Notes: generated from the letters alone by a model not told the origin. Positions 28,331 to 40,520 are shown, numbered from the stretch's first letter. The stretch: 64,000 bases of DNA from Eutreptiella sp. 'Long Island Sound 2002' (GCA_964036045.1 OZ038380.1:169682031-169746030); one strand, 5' to 3'. Translations and numbers: made by a program.

Positions 28331-30380
28331 ACTTGTTGGTGAAAACCGCAGCACTACTTGATACAGGATTTGTTTGTCAACATGGAACCACACTGCTTGT
28401 CACTTCCCAGGGCGCGCCATCCGACCCTGACGTCGGTGCTTGTGCATGTTTTACGAACACTAGCAAACGGGACGGTGCGGTGCCCCTTGTATTGTTTTTT
28501 CACCACTGGCCTTTGTTCCCTGTGATGGTGCCTATCACTGTAGGGCCTTCGCGGCGAGGTGTGACGGGGCCTTTTTTTCAGCAAGGGAATGAAAGCAGGG
28601 GTGCTGTATTGCGAGCTGACGTTAGCATTAGGTAAACGAAAGGCGTGTGTGTGGGTCGTGTGAGTGAGTGTGGGCCGGGTGAAAGCATGCATGGGTAGAA
28701 GGAGGTGAGGGAGTGTGTCCAGACTTCCTGTGCATCCTGAAGTAATGCTTTGGACCTAATTTCCCGCCTATGCACCTTTCACTTTAGCCTATGACCGGTC
28801 ACTGACGAGTTTGCCTTTGTTCGTGCTTACGTGCCTGTGACCATTGGTACTTATTGCCACATGTCTTACGGAACATCCAATTTGTGCGATGAGTCTTGGT
28901 GGCACCATGCCGCGGGACATGAGCGTCAATTAGTTCCAAAGGTGGGCGTTCGGGCTGACGTGTGCATGGTTATTTACCTGAAATATATGTTCGGTGTTAC
29001 CGGAATGTCACGCATCGTGTTGTGGTTCATGTTGAGCTTTTTGAAAAGCTATCCCAGGCAAGGGTGCTTCGATGATCTCAACGCACGGGGTGTTCACCAT
29101 GGTGACAGATGGATCCGAAGGCTGGTACACAGGGGTATTGATCACTTGTACCTTCGCATGCATGAAATTGGCATGGATCACGCCTTCCACCCCAACAACC
29201 ACAACTGTTTTGGGTTGCCATTCCAGTTTGAGCGTGTCGCCCGTGACGGAGAGTCCGCCCACTGTCAGTCCATGTGTTCTGTTATGAGGACGACCTACAA
29301 TACCTGGGACTGCTCCCCGTCTTCTCATGTTGGCAGGTGTAGGCAGGGGGGGGGGGTATTTTCCACCTCTGTGTTCAGTAGGGGTTGGGGGGTATTTTTG
29401 ACCTCCGTGTTGGCCGGCCGCGTTAACACGGCTTTTCCCCAAAAAAGCAACGTCGCTTTGAACGCGTCGTTGCCACAAGCCAGTTATCCCTGTGGTAATT
29501 TTTCTGACACTGTGCTTTAAGTGAGCAGCTGCTGTGTTTGCACCATCTCTCTGTGCTCGCTCATTTGCCCGAATTTCTGTAGGTATGCACCGGGGATAGC
29601 GCACAAAATATTACCACTGCAGGACCTCCATTTCAGAGGTGTTCGCAGGCGCTTGGGATGGATTATTTTTTGCCTTGTTTTGCATGCAGACCCCCAAAAA
29701 AGTGGGATATCCTTTGTTGGGTGCAACCATGTTCTGCCATTTGAGAACAATGGCCTGTTGCTGCTGCACATTTGCAAACAATCACTTCTTTCTTTGTCAT
29801 CAGACGACATGGATCTGGGCATTGAAGATGTTCTGACCAATTTGCAGCTCAATGTACATGTAAGGGAGAATTTTGCCGTGTCCCAGTTTGTGCTGGACCA
29901 CGGCTTGATGAACGTGGATCCAAGCACAAACCCCCGTGAATGTGTGGCCATCATTGCAGGATTCCTGAGGTTGGTGAAAAGAAACCACTGCACCGTCGTC
30001 TCTAAGTTAACGAAGGTGATGAAAAGTTGGAGGCGCATCGCTTCGTTCCTCAAAGAGGTGACGAATCTCCCCTACACCCACATCTTGTGCCCACGCCCTA
30101 TTCCTGCACCCCATGCCCCACCCTCTGCCACCCTATGCAGCTCTACCGCAGGTGCGGGGTGCGGGGCTCACGCCAACCCGTCAACATTGAGGTCCATGTG
30201 TCCTTTGGTCGCGAAATGCTACAACGAGAGCCCACCCCTTTTGGCTGCACTGTCTTTCGGGGAGTACCGTGCATGCCCCTTCAACCACTTCATTTGTCTA
30301 GGCAAGGTGTTGTCACGCCGGGTATCTCATCCGCCTCCAACCAATCATTGTCTTCCTGGGGATGTTGCAGGTTTTTCATA
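28331..30380. other. No supportable gene
   Basis: Frames of 198-286 codons occur on both strands (28831-29520 plus, 29008-29604 minus, 29521-30381 plus) but none shows a domain. The 29521 frame has a plausible helical stretch (DLGIEDVLTNLQLNVHV) and might include an exon. Confidence 0.35.
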
Positions 30381-30468
30381 GGATCTTAGAAGGATCTTAG
30401 AAGGATCTTCATGGGATCATCATGGGATCTTCGTGGGATCTTTGCGGGATGTTCATGGGATCTTCGTG
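30381..30468 (+). repeat. 11-bp tandem repeat, eight copies
   Basis: GGATCTTAGAA, GGATCTTCATG, GGATCTTCGTG and similar 11-mers in tandem. Confidence 0.85.
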
Positions 30469-31979
30469 GGGTCCGCGTCAGTCATAGTCCAACTGCTGTG
30501 TAGGGCAAGAGCCAAATCGCAGCCCTCAGCTTACAATGGCATGCCATTTGGCAACCAAAACTGCTTCGGCCCTTCGAGCCCTGACCCAACCCCCCTCTTA
30601 CTCTCAGGGGCCCACGCCTTCCCTGCGCCCGCGATGTGCCTTCCATGCACCCTCGAGGCGCCATCTACGCACCTTCCTCACACCATCCATCCCCTCTATG
30701 CACCTTCAAGGACCCCTCGCCCCCCCCTTTCTCCATTGACCCCTTGCATTCCTCGTCCTGCCTTGACACCAAGGCACGGGCAGCCCACAAGTCGTCTAGG
30801 GATTTGGGGGACTTGTCTGCGTCTCCCCGCGGTTGCTGGACTCACACCCGCCCCTACCCGATGCCAGTGGGTGCCCTGTGGGTGGGCAGTGGGGACCAAT
30901 GCACAGTCTAGCTCTAAAAGAGAGCCCCTCCCTCCTCCCCACCAAAGGGCCATGTCAACCACTTCACAGTAATGGCATTCCTAGCCTTTTGTAACCCTTG
31001 GAGCTCCTTCAAGGCGCGTGTGCGGTGTGTGTGGGGGTGGGGGTGGGGTTCCCGGGGTATACGGTTTCTGTATCATAGTGCAGGGACAACGTGCTCCTAC
31101 GTGTGAAGGCATCTGCAGCTCGGTCTCAACCTCACAGCTGACCCACACACTCATGACAACAATCCTCTTTGCCTTGTTGATCCCAATAGCCTATCTAAAT
31201 GTAATTATACCAATACTACCATGTACGTAATGGTATAGTAATAATGGCTGGTCAAGGCGTGTGCAACAGTGCTTTACCACATACCTCCTTCGGGTGATGT
31301 CGAGACATGGGCCTTGAAGGGAGCCCCCCCAACACTATGTGGGTCCACATGGGTGCTTGAGTACCTGTATATCGTCCGCAAACGATCACCCAAGCCCATT
31401 GCAGGGGCGATAGGAGGGTTTTGGAAAAAGTCAAATTTTCGAACATTTTGAGCGGACACATGCTAGCCTAAGAATGGCCAAGTCCTCACTAGCAAGGGCC
31501 CATGGGGAGTGAGAAAATGCATGATACAAATGTTTTTGTCACACATCCTTCGCACCCCATGCCCAATGCTTGTTCTGTGCCCATCCCGTGGGCCCAAAAC
31601 ACAAGACCTCAAAACGGACCACTTTGCCCCCCACCCCCACCCCCACACCCACCGTCATTTGAGAAGCCGATCTGAACGGGCGCACCATCGATTTGGGACC
31701 GTCCTGGGGGGGGGGGGTCCACAATCTGGTGCATATGGTTGATTCGGCCCCGGGCGTCAACATTCAACACTCAGGGGGAGCGGGGGGGGGGGGCGTTAGC
31801 ACACTGAGTATATGCCGGGCATCTTTTTGGGCCTGCTGCCTACCCATGACCATTTTTGACTCCCTCCCTGCTTTGCCTCACCCCTTATCCACACCAAATA
31901 ATCCACAAATGTGTGGCCCCTTGAGTTGGCGATATGCACTCACAATCCACAACTTTTTGTGGCCCCTTAGGTTGGGGAT
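30469..31979. other. Intergenic, no gene seen
   Basis: Pro/Thr-rich frames at 30433-30972 reflect C-rich sequence. G runs near 31707-31720 and 31782-31794. No domains. Confidence 0.4.
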
Positions 31980-32473
31980 ATGGAGTGCTGACCTGTGGAA
32001 TCCTAAGTGTACGTCGCATGTTCGCAAGCTTACTGTTGCCGTTGATATGTTGGGCAACATTGTATGGATATGCCCCTTGGCCCCGGGGACATCTCTTGAT
32101 GTTTTGATTCGGGATGGGTATAGACCATCTTGTACCCGAGGTGATTCTTTGATATTGAGGTTGGGGGCCATTACGATACTTATAAATGGCTGAGTTGTGC
32201 CATTCACCAGAAGAGAGAATGGAATTTTGATGGCCCCGGAACAGTCGTATGATGATGTACATGCGTGGTATAGGGTACGCATGGAGCATTTGTTTGGATA
32301 GTTGTGGCGTTGGGGTTTGGCTGGGAACATGTGGTGTGGTGGCCCTGATCAGTCGCACCAATCGGTGCGTATTTTGTTGCATTCCTTCTCAATTTTGCGT
32401 TCGGAAGCCGGTGGGTCACCCTCCCCATGGACCATGGGACCGTGTCCCGCCTCATGTTTGGACTGATAAAGTA
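31980..32473 (+). pseudogene. Relic of a PIF/Harbinger-like DDE transposase
   Basis: Pieces resemble the catalytic core of Harbinger-type transposases. KLTVAVDMLGNIVWICPLAP plus GTSLDV recalls the strand pair before the loop where such enzymes read P-G-x-x-x-D. GGHYDTYKWL in another frame recalls the second catalytic Asp region. PFTRRENGILM is then followed by DDVHAWYRVRMEHLFG, TAG, LWRWG, which recalls the C-terminal R-x-R-x-E-x-x-F-G helix. Reading them in order needs two frame changes and passes one stop (about 32308), so the gene is dead. No terminal repeats of its element were identified. Confidence 0.5.
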
Positions 32474-32983
32474 ACTCAGCCACCAAGATGAGGGAGATGA
32501 TCAGGCAGAGGTGTGTGCTTTGTGTTGTCAAAAGCCCTCCACTCATCACAGTTTGTGGATATATTGATGCCCACACCTGTGGGGATAATACTGTTTGTTT
32601 GGCACATGAAAAGTGGCATGCATTGATGTTGAATCTAGCTATTTTGCCTTGGGCAGCGAGCTTTGTCGGGAAGGTTTGCGGTCCACTTTGGTCTACTTTG
32701 GGGGCTTCTCTAAATCTAGGGGCGAAGCCGGGATAGTTAATACAAGAGTAGCGCCGGCTGGGCAGAGTGGCACAGACTGGGGAGAGCGGCTGCCCATCAT
32801 TTGCAATCTCCGCTCCCGTTTTTGCGCAGCAGACCAGCCCTTCGCAAGGGCAGAAGCTGAGGATCAGCACGAGTGGGGCCGGGGGGCACATATGCCCAAC
32901 GCAGGTGTTGCAGGGGAGAGTTTGCCTGGCGCTTGCCCTGGCTCTGCTAGCTCTCCGCCACCCTGTGCCCCCGCACTCTCCAG

Positions 32984-34270
32984 AGGATTAGGGACCGCCG
33001 CAAGGACGTCACTGCAGTTGTCCGGCAGCTGCGCCACCAGTCGAAGGTGCATGGCATCACCCCCAAGCAGCAGGTGGTGGTGGTGACTGCCCTCTACAAC
33101 CAACGGCGCGCCGAATGGTGCCAGCAACGGCGCCGCTCCGTGCAGCTCTGGGTCGCGGCGCGGCGGAGCTACCACCAGCTCCTGGCGGATGAGGCAAGGG
33201 CGCTGCTCCCCGAGCACGCCAAAGCCCTGCGCAAGCAGCGCCACTGTCTCCGTTTGTACGTGGTGCTGCTGGAGGCCCATCTGAAGCCGTTCGAGTTCCA
33301 GGCCCGTGTCGATCAGACCGGCAAACTGAGGCTGGCCAACGCGAGTGCCGACCCCAGCGTGACCTCGTGGCTGCTCGCGGCCGCGTCCCTCGGACCCGGC
33401 GGCCGGCGGGACTCGCAGGCCAGTCTCATCGCGCGTCGCGCGTCCGTTGCGGCGCCGATGCTCCGGGACTCGCAGGCCAGTCTCATCGCGCGTCGCGCGT
33501 CCGTTGCGGCGCCGATGCTCCGGCACTCCGCGTCGTTCACCGCCGACCGACGCAAGTCGTCGGCATTCGGGCCTGCGCTGGAGACCCCCCCCGCGAAATG
33601 CGACCAGGCCCCGAAGAGCGGTGCGCCCGCGACGTCCTTCCGCGCCCGGCGCAGCCTCAGCCTCCGCATTCCGCCGAGTGCCGGGCCCGCGGCTTCCGCG
33701 TTGGTGACGTTCTCAGCGTCGCCCGTTTCGGCCGCGGGCCCTGTCGGCCGCGGTAGCCCGACCGCCCCACGTAGCCCCGTCTCGGCCGAGTCCCCCAGTC
33801 CGGGTCCGTCGCCCACTCTGCGGCCCACGGCTGCGGGGGGCCGGGCCTCCGTCGATGGCTCCGCGACCACCGACGCGGGTCCGGAGGAGGCATACCTGAG
33901 GCGCCCGGCGAGTGATGGCGTGGAGGTCCAGGGCAGCCCCTCCGGCAGCCGGCGGAAGAGCAAACCGGCGCAGGGCCCGCTGGTTCTCGTCCGGCGGCGG
34001 ACCGTCCCCGGCGACCCCCGGGCGGCGTTGCAGTCCCCCAGTGCCGCCCCGGGGGGGGGACGAGGTCGCAAGCGCACACCCCCGCCGCGCCGGCCGAGCA
34101 AAGCGACGGTTGAGAGCCCCGCCGGCCCACGAAAGGCGTCGCCTGCGCAACCCTACCCGCTGCGGAGGAGGCGGCACACGCAAGTGGGCAGTCCGACCAA
34201 TGCTGGATTGGTCGGGAGGGAGTGGAGGGAGAAGCTGCGGGCACTGGGGGACTGGATGGGGTCTTGCTGA
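32984..34270 (+). CDS. GC-rich exon of a Ser/Pro/Arg-rich protein
   Basis: 428 codons, in phase from an acceptor-like CCCCGCACTCTCCAG (ends 32983) to TGA at 34268-34270. The first 110 residues are predicted helical and basic (RIRDRRKDVTAVVRQLRHQS, YNQRRAEWCQQRRRSVQLWV, HAKALRKQRHCLRLYVVLLE). The rest is a low-complexity tail with many RRxS-type sites (ARRASV, ADRRKSS, RRPASD, SRRKSK), which suggest basophilic-kinase phosphorylation. A 19-residue block containing SQASLIARRASVAAPML occurs twice in tandem. GC content is far above the flanks. The tail ends EWREKLRALGDWMGSC. No domain is recognised. The N-terminus lies in an upstream exon not identified here. It is likely a real host gene of unknown function. 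Confidence 0.55.
   Translation, partial: RIRDRRKDVTAVVRQLRHQSKVHGITPKQQVVVVTALYNQRRAEWCQQRRRSVQLWVAARRSYHQLLADEARALLPEHAKALRKQRHCLRLYVVLLEAHLKPFEFQARVDQTGKLRLANASADPSVTSWLLAAASLGPGGRRDSQASLIARRASVAAPMLRDSQASLIARRASVAAPMLRHSASFTADRRKSSAFGPALETPPAKCDQAPKSGAPATSFRARRSLSLRIPPSAGPAASALVTFSASPVSAAGPVGRGSPTAPRSPVSAESPSPGPSPTLRPTAAGGRASVDGSATTDAGPEEAYLRRPASDGVEVQGSPSGSRRKSKPAQGPLVLVRRRTVPGDPRAALQSPSAAPGGGRGRKRTPPPRRPSKATVESPAGPRKASPAQPYPLRRRRHTQVGSPTNAGLVGREWREKLRALGDWMGSC
33408..33521 (+). repeat. Exact 57-bp tandem duplication in coding sequence
   Basis: Two identical 57-bp units (starts at 33408 and 33465) keep the frame and duplicate 19 residues with an RRAS phosphosite-like core. Confidence 0.95.
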
Positions 34271-35768
34271 CTTCAGCAGGCACCCCCAACCAGGGATGCA
34301 TTGGAAGGGGTGGGGGGGTTACTCCCCCCTCCAGAGCCCCCAGCCCATGCCCAGCCACTGTCTCCCTAACAGCAAGTGCCAGCCTCAATGGCATTTGTAA
34401 CCGACAGTAACCGCCCCCAACCGCTTTGGCAACCTCCTCCAACCGCCTGCCTAAGTGCCTCTGCGGCCGCCTCTGAGGCCCCTTCCCTGGAAGTCCGGTC
34501 TCCACTGGTTGTCTCCTGTGTTCAACATGTCTGCTGTGATCAGACGTGCCCCAAGTGGCCGGCGCGGCTGCTGAGGTTCGTGGGGAATGAAGGCTTTGTC
34601 ACGTGCCAATCGGTACCACCTGCTCTCGGAGCTCCGCAAGAAGTAAGCCACACCCGGAGGTCAGTGAGAAACTGCTGCCCCCGGCGCACAGCTCATTACG
34701 GCCTGAGCTGGCTGGCCCTGACAAATATGCCCGTGGGCGTACCGTGTGGAGCACGCGCTGTCTATGCACTGCGACCCCGTCGGACGGTCGCCTTGCTGAC
34801 CGCAGGTTTTGTGTTCTGGAATGCGAGATGACATCTGTGTTCTTATCTGTGTCACCGCCATGTGTGGTGCGGAAGTGTGTAAGGATGGTGTGTGTGTGTG
34901 TGTGTGTGTGTTGCGCGCGCGCACGGTGTGCGTGCGTCCGCGTCTGTGTGCGCGTGTGTGCGTGCGTGCGTGCGTGCGTGTCCGTGTGCTTGCGCACGCG
35001 CGTGTGTATCTGTGAAGCTGCCCGACATCTGCCGACACGGAGCCGAACCCTGCCAAAACGGCAGGTGTTGGCGCCGATGATGAATGGCATGTTTGTGAGC
35101 CTGCGGCAGTGGGAGGGAGGGGCTGGGCCGGCGAAGAGATGAGGGGTGTTTGCCCCCATGCCCCTCATCTGTCATTCGGCGTCACCATCAAAGTCACCCC
35201 CCCCTCCTCCCTCCCGCGCAGGCCCGGCCCCGGTCCCCGCGTACGGCGGTAGCACAGGGTTGCCGTACGGGGGGAACGGGGTCGGGCACGCTGCACCCCG
35301 TCCCCAAATGGGTTTGCAGGGCCATCCCGATGCTGATTCGCAGACGTGCACGTCATGGCCTTGCAGCCCTTCTCTGTCCCCTCGGAAAGATTAGAGGGCC
35401 TGCACCGCAACCTGCGATGCGCCCCGTCCGCGCCTGCAGCACTCTGCACAATTGCCCAGGCCTGTGCCCGTTGCGCATCCCACCCCCGATGATGCAGTGG
35501 AACGCAACGGATTGTTCTACTCCAGCGGGTACTGCCCTTGTGAAGCCGTTCAGGACCCCCATTTGGTACGCTCTCGCCATGCGATCCGCTTGCGGCATCC
35601 CGGTGGAGGTGGAGGTAGAACATCTGGGCGATCTCCAGGCACTAGCGAACCATCAGTAGCCCCTTGCGGCTGGCGGGAGCACCAGGAACACCCCAGCGCC
35701 GTGGGCAGCTTTTGTCCCGCCAAAGTTCTCATAATGCGAGGGTCTTATACCCATTACTCTTTTGGAGC
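34271..35768. other. Possible exons not resolved; GT/GC-rich tract
   Basis: An alternating GT/GC tract covers about 34885-35000 and could form Z-DNA. Frames at 34376-34831 and 35150-35659 lack domains. Confidence 0.35.
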
Positions 35769-36240
35769 TACCCCCCCCCCTTTGAAATTTCCTCCCCCCT
35801 TGCAATCCCCCCCCCCCCTTAAGGGGGGGGAACCGTCACCTTGACAACAGTTTTTTCTGATGCGCTCCCTTGTTCTTCCTTTGCTGGTGCCTCCTGCTAG
35901 CGTTGACTCCTCTTTGCATTCAGACACACTTGTAAGCGATAGGCGTGCATGTTTGTTACCACCAAGGGTGCTTCTCCGCAACCAGTCCCCACAGCTACAC
36001 CACACCCACAGCCCCAAATTCTGCACCCTGCAGCCCCTGCTGGTGCACCAGGAATTTTCTTTTTTTGGTCTGATGCAACCCACGTCACCCACAGCCCCAA
36101 ATTCTGCAGCGTGCAGAAAACCCATAGGGGCATACCGGCGAAAAACGTGGTGTCCAGTTGCAGCTGTGAAGTGGTATGTTTTTGTGGTGCGGTCTCACCG
36201 GCCTGACAAAAGGGGGGAGATTTCAAGGGGGGGAGGGGTA
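35769..36240. mobile_element. MITE-like element with C-rich inverted ends
   Basis: The left end TACCCCCCCCCC with TTTGAAATTTCC (35769-35792) and the right end GGAGATTTCAAGGGGGGGAG plus GGGTA (36216-36240) are imperfect inverses. The interior holds a direct repeat CCCACAGCCCCAAATTCTGC (near 36007 and 36087). Related ends occur at 43261-43718. Confidence 0.5.
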
Positions 36241-37303
36241 CAATGAGAACAATCGAAATGGCCAAAAAGCAAGTATTTTGACATCCCAGTGGAAAACGGG
36301 GACAGCAGCTCGGCATGGACTAAGGAAAAGCCGCGGCAACTATGGTTGGCAGTCATTAACGCTCCCCCTATGGATGGATTCGAAATGTGATGAACAGCAC
36401 AGCCTTATTTCTTATGCATCATCCGGGACTTGAAATCGGTGCCCGTTTTTTTTTGTAACACAAGTTCAATGTCCTCAACTGCTCAGTCCATCCGGGGGGC
36501 ACCCTTTTGTACAATCGCATCCACATCCCAAGTCAAAGGTCAGGGGGCCGGCCGAGAAGGGTAATCGTTACAATTCACACCTTGTCTCCTCACTCTACCT
36601 GGTCCATGTTGGCAACAGTGGAGCGGACGTGGATCATGGATCGGAGGTCCAGGAAAACCTCTCCCCCCCTTTCCTAGTCCCCATACTCTTGACAGACGGG
36701 GTGTGTGTAATCAAACTTCAATTGAAACTCAAAGCTGTGCCAGTGCAGGAGCAACGACTTCAGCATGTCCAAGAGGTCGAGACGGTGCTTGTGCCCCATC
36801 CAGAACTCGAAATCAGTACCTTTTGGTCAGGCGTCATGTGCTGCCACGGCTGAGTCAGGTGACGCCATCGTCCCCGCATCAGGCGCCAGACCTCCATCAT
36901 TTGCTGTGCCATGTGTACGCCCTTCTGCACGTGCTGCCTGCTCCTGGCCCTTGCACGTCCTATTCACCTGAGATGATGCCCCCCAGGCGCTGTGGGTTGT
37001 GATGTTCTCTCCCGGAAGGAGTGCCATGCTCAATGTGTCCCCCGGCGTGCTCTCGTGCGTGGGCCTGCGCCGCCGCAGTGGACGGGGATGTGAATGCTGT
37101 TTTGCTTCCACAACGTCGCCTGATGAGGAGATCCTCATCGCCGTTTGAAACCGTGACTTCTCTGTGCAGACGCCGCGCCACCCATGGTGCTGTCTGCTCT
37201 TAGCTGCATCCTGCCCCCCCGTCTTGCGAGACACTGTTTTCGAAGTGACTTTGTCATTCCTCTCAGCACACGGGGAGATGGAATGGGACATTGGTGTCTG
37301 TTG
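36241..37303. other. Intergenic, no gene seen
   Basis: Short frames on both strands without domains. Confidence 0.4.
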
Positions 37304-37429
37304 CAGCAGCAGCAGCTGCTGCTGCTGTTGTTGGGAATGATGATGATGTTTGTCTCATTGTTGTTGTTGTTGTTGTTGTTGTTGGTATTGTTTTTTGTGT
37401 TCTTGGTGGTGGTGGTGGTGGTGGTGGTG
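37304..37429 (+). repeat. Triplet repeats: (CAG)4(CTG)4, (GTT)n, (GGT)n
   Basis: 37304-37327 is a perfect 24-bp palindrome (CAG)4(CTG)4. (TTG)9 covers about 37358-37384 and (GGT)8 about 37404-37429. The frames through it give Leu and Val runs and are not credible proteins. Confidence 0.9.
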
Positions 37430-38299
37430 TTTTCCTCGTTGCGCGGCCACATCAAATCCACTTGTCACTGGATACTCAAGTGCAGAGCCTGTCATGGCCA
37501 TGCAAGCCACACACATTTCATCCAAGCGGCTCCCCTGCCCTGTACTGCAAGGCCCCATGCATTTCCCCGTGAAGCGGATGCTTGACGTGCACGTTTCGCC
37601 GCGTGACGCTCAGCGACATGCCTCTTCCGGCCGTTTGCCCATGTACGCCTCGATAAAGCCATTGTAGTGTGCCTCCGGAGTGCACAAAATGGTGGTGCCC
37701 AATCAAAGGCCACGTCAGTGCTGGGCTTGTGCTTCAGTCGGCAAAAGGTGAGGAGGGTCACCCCCCCGCCCCGCCTGTGCAGACCCCCCCCCCTCCGAGC
37801 CCCCCCCCCCCCTCCCCCCCAACCTCCTGTTGTGTTGGCAATGGGAGCACTCTATTCTTTTCTGCATTTTCTTTTTGTTGATGCATGTGTAGTTAACATC
37901 GGCTTTGCTGCAGTCTCTGAGCTGGCGCAGTTCGTTGGAGCACCTCGTGCTTGCTCTGGTCAGCAGCTTCAAGTATGGATTCTTTGATAGGCCTAGGATC
38001 GAATTTCTATTGTAGTCGGGTACAGGTATAGGGGTATGGCCGAAGGAGTGCCAGCCTTCTGCGCCCCACGTATAACGCGACTGTGGTGTACATACATCCA
38101 TTTCCATATGTCGCTAAGAGGAAGTGTAGCATAGCACCGGAAGGGGTGGTCCCACGTTGGGGCCTTACTTGCCATGTTCGGTTTTGTGTCGGTGGTAAAG
38201 AGCCTTCGGCGCCGACAGAGCTAGCGGCTCCACCGCTGACCGTGGGTATGTTTGCTCTGTGGTTGCCTGGCCATGCCCTCTGCTTCTGGATGGCAGCCG

Positions 38300-38329
38300 C
38301 CTGCCAGGCCTGCTTTCAGGCCTGGCAGG
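38300..38329. repeat. Perfect 13-bp hairpin
   Basis: CCTGCCAGGCCTG and CAGGCCTGGCAGG around a 4-nt loop. It lies in a small open frame (38083-38358) that is not otherwise supported. Confidence 0.85.
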
Positions 38330-38388
38330 GACACAAGGATAAAGACCAAAAGCCTTGAAGCCCGAGGCCTACGCTCCGTGAACGAATG

Positions 38389-38390
<2 letters not shown>

Positions 38391-38434
<44 letters not shown>
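38391..38434 (+). repeat. (CT)22 microsatellite
   Basis: Uninterrupted dinucleotide tract. Confidence 0.95.
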
Positions 38435-38438
<4 letters not shown>

Positions 38439-40134
38439 GGCCTGACATGCAAGTTGAACATTGCTTTTGCATGTTGTTTCCGGGTACTTCCGCGCATTGT
38501 GAATTGATTGCTCCCCCAACCTCCGGGTCCGTCAGGGCAAAAATTGCAGTTTGGAAAAGGAAAAGATTTGTGGGCCACTTATTGGACCACAAACCCTGGG
38601 ATCTCGCCCCCTTCCCCGCCCCCCCCCCCCTTCTACAACAAGCCAGGCCGTGGATTGTGCCGCCCAATGAGGGCCTTTGAGGCCGCCCGTGCGCCCCGTG
38701 CCTCAGGGCGTTTGCGGGTGTGTGCAGCTTTGACCCCCCTGCCCCCGTGGCACGCGGGCACTGCACGCCCCCGTGTCCCTGCATCTCAAGTCCTGGGGCT
38801 GTGTCCAGCAGCACCGCCCGGAGCCCAGGACGCGTGGACTGTGCGGGACGCGCGGCGCGGGGGAGGCCCCCTCTTTGCCCGGGTGGCCGTCCTCGGGGCG
38901 GGTGTTGCTGGACACAGACGCCGACGTGGCAATCCTCGTGCTTCCATGGCCTGCAGCCCGCTGGCGAGCAGAGGGCACCAGTCCCCCTCCCGGCCCCCCC
39001 CCCCCTCGCCCCCCGCCCCAGGGGTACAGGTCCGGTGGGTAAAGCTTAGCGTCGGCCACTGGCGTACCGCTGCAAACCCACTGCTTTGCATCTCTGTGGC
39101 CTACCCACAGGCATCTTTGTGTCTCTTGTTCTGCGACAGAAAGGTACCTATGGTCTTATAGGCCACTGACGAGCCCATTTTCTTTCTGCTCTTTTGTGCT
39201 GTTTGCCGCCAGTGCACACGTGACATAGCCCAGAGTTCCTTCGGGGGGGGGGGGGCTCCGACACTGATTGCTGATGTCTGACTGACAGCTACTGACTGTG
39301 ATTGTCTGACTAATGTAGTCAGACATGATGGTCTGTTTTCTGTATCAGACACAGTGTGTGTCCTGAGGTTTAACCGGGTTTGGCATAGAGAATACAGATG
39401 CACGTATGCCTTACTGTGGAGTGCATTACCTCTGGTTTGCATTTGTCTGTTTTTTTAATGAAGTCTCACCCTCCTTGGGGGCCTCCGGCCGAAAGTTAGT
39501 GTGTGGGGGGTAATAGCAAAAACCGTAAAACGACCCCCGCAACAAGCAGCACAACCCCCAGTGTGCCAACTACTGGGCCCCGCTAACATGAAAACGCCGT
39601 CAGCAGGAACAACCGCCGCCGCCGCCAACAGAACGCAGCGACCCAACGCAGCATGCGAAGGGAAGAACGGGCGACTGTCGAGGGCCCCGTAAAGAAACAA
39701 CAACCCGACGGAATGTCACACAGGGGGGGGGGGAGTAGGCCGCGTCCATTCGCCCTCTGGTGATAGACGGGATCGGTCAGTACTCCAGCGGTGGCCACGA
39801 AGCTGCATGGTGACCCGGTGGAATGGTCCCTCGCTGGAGGCCTCGGGAGAGGGGGGTGACATGTTGCGCCGGAGCCCCCCCCCCTGCCCTTCAGCCCCCC
39901 CCCACACGGACAGTGAACGATAAGGAACACTGTACATGGGCGCCAGCAGCGCCCGGAACGTGTTGCTGGCCTCTGTGGACCGGGGCACCGAATGTCCCCC
40001 CATTCCCCCCCCCCCCCGTTTTTTGTGGTGAATTGCAAAAGGGGATTGTACCCCCCAGACTTGTGTACATTCAAAACTCGCTGGAGGAAACAGGGAACGT
40101 GACCACGAATGCTTCTGACGTGGCCTAGGGGCGC
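38435..40134. other. Intergenic, C/G-run-rich, no gene seen
   Basis: Pro/Arg-rich frames reflect homopolymer-rich sequence. A small palindrome GTCTGAC..GTCAGAC lies near 39303-39323. Confidence 0.4.
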
Positions 40135-40520
40135 GATTCGAACCTGAAACCCAATCTTGGCTGGCGCCTCACGGGGCCTTGCGGGACTGATGAACACTTT
40201 GTGGCGGCGCCTGACGGCGCATTGCTGAACAAGCCGGACACTGTTTGTCAACCGCCGTCTGTTACCCCCCAACCGCCCTCGGTTACCCCCCAACCGCCGT
40301 CGGTTACCCTCCAACCGCTATTTGTCGGCCTCCAACCGCCGTCTATTACCCGTCAACTGCCGTCGGTCACCCCCCCAACCGCCATCGGTCCCTCCGCAAC
40401 CGCTGTCAGTTACCCTCCAGCCGTCGTGGCTCCGCGACGCGATACTTGAAGTACGGCTGGAATGCCAGAGTGAATCTGGAGGGTGACGACCATTGTCAAT
40501 CTATGGCCACGCCGCGGCGG
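40135..40520 (+). repeat. Dispersed repeat family, copy 1 (two modules)
   Basis: Module 1 (40135-40225): GATTC..GAAACCCAATCTT, GCGCCTCACGG, GGCGCCTGACGGCGC. Module 2 (40441-40520): ATACTTGAAGTA, GAATGCCAGAGTGA, GGGTGACGACC, ATGGCCACGCCGCGGCG. Both recur at 41531-41815. They could be tRNA-like SINE pieces (the minus strand reads GGTTCGAATCGCGCCCC), but no full tRNA fold is present. Confidence 0.6.
40249..40420 (+). repeat. 21-bp minisatellite, eight copies
   Basis: Units start at 40249, 40270, 40291, 40312, 40333, 40354, 40376 and 40397, around CAACCGCCGTCGGTTACCC. The plus strand would read a QPPSVTP heptad. One step is 22 bp, so the reading frame is not kept. Confidence 0.85.

Noticed and set aside
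28831-30381. Two adjacent frames of 229 and 286 codons
   Set aside because: No domain, no credible splice borders, and comparable frames exist on the other strand.
33313-34101. 262-codon minus-strand frame opposite the Ser/Pro/Arg-rich exon
   Set aside because: Antisense shadow caused by high GC; the plus frame keeps its phase from a good acceptor site and preserves an in-frame duplication.
34885-35000. Cys/Val/Arg-rich and His/Thr-rich proteins
   Set aside because: Direct translations of the GT/GC simple-sequence tract.
37184-37585. Leu/Val-rich membrane protein
   Set aside because: The hydrophobic run is the translation of (GTT)n and (GGT)n repeats.
40133-40215. tRNA gene on the minus strand
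   Set aside because: Only a T-arm-like stretch is present; no matching acceptor stem or anticodon arm at the right distance.
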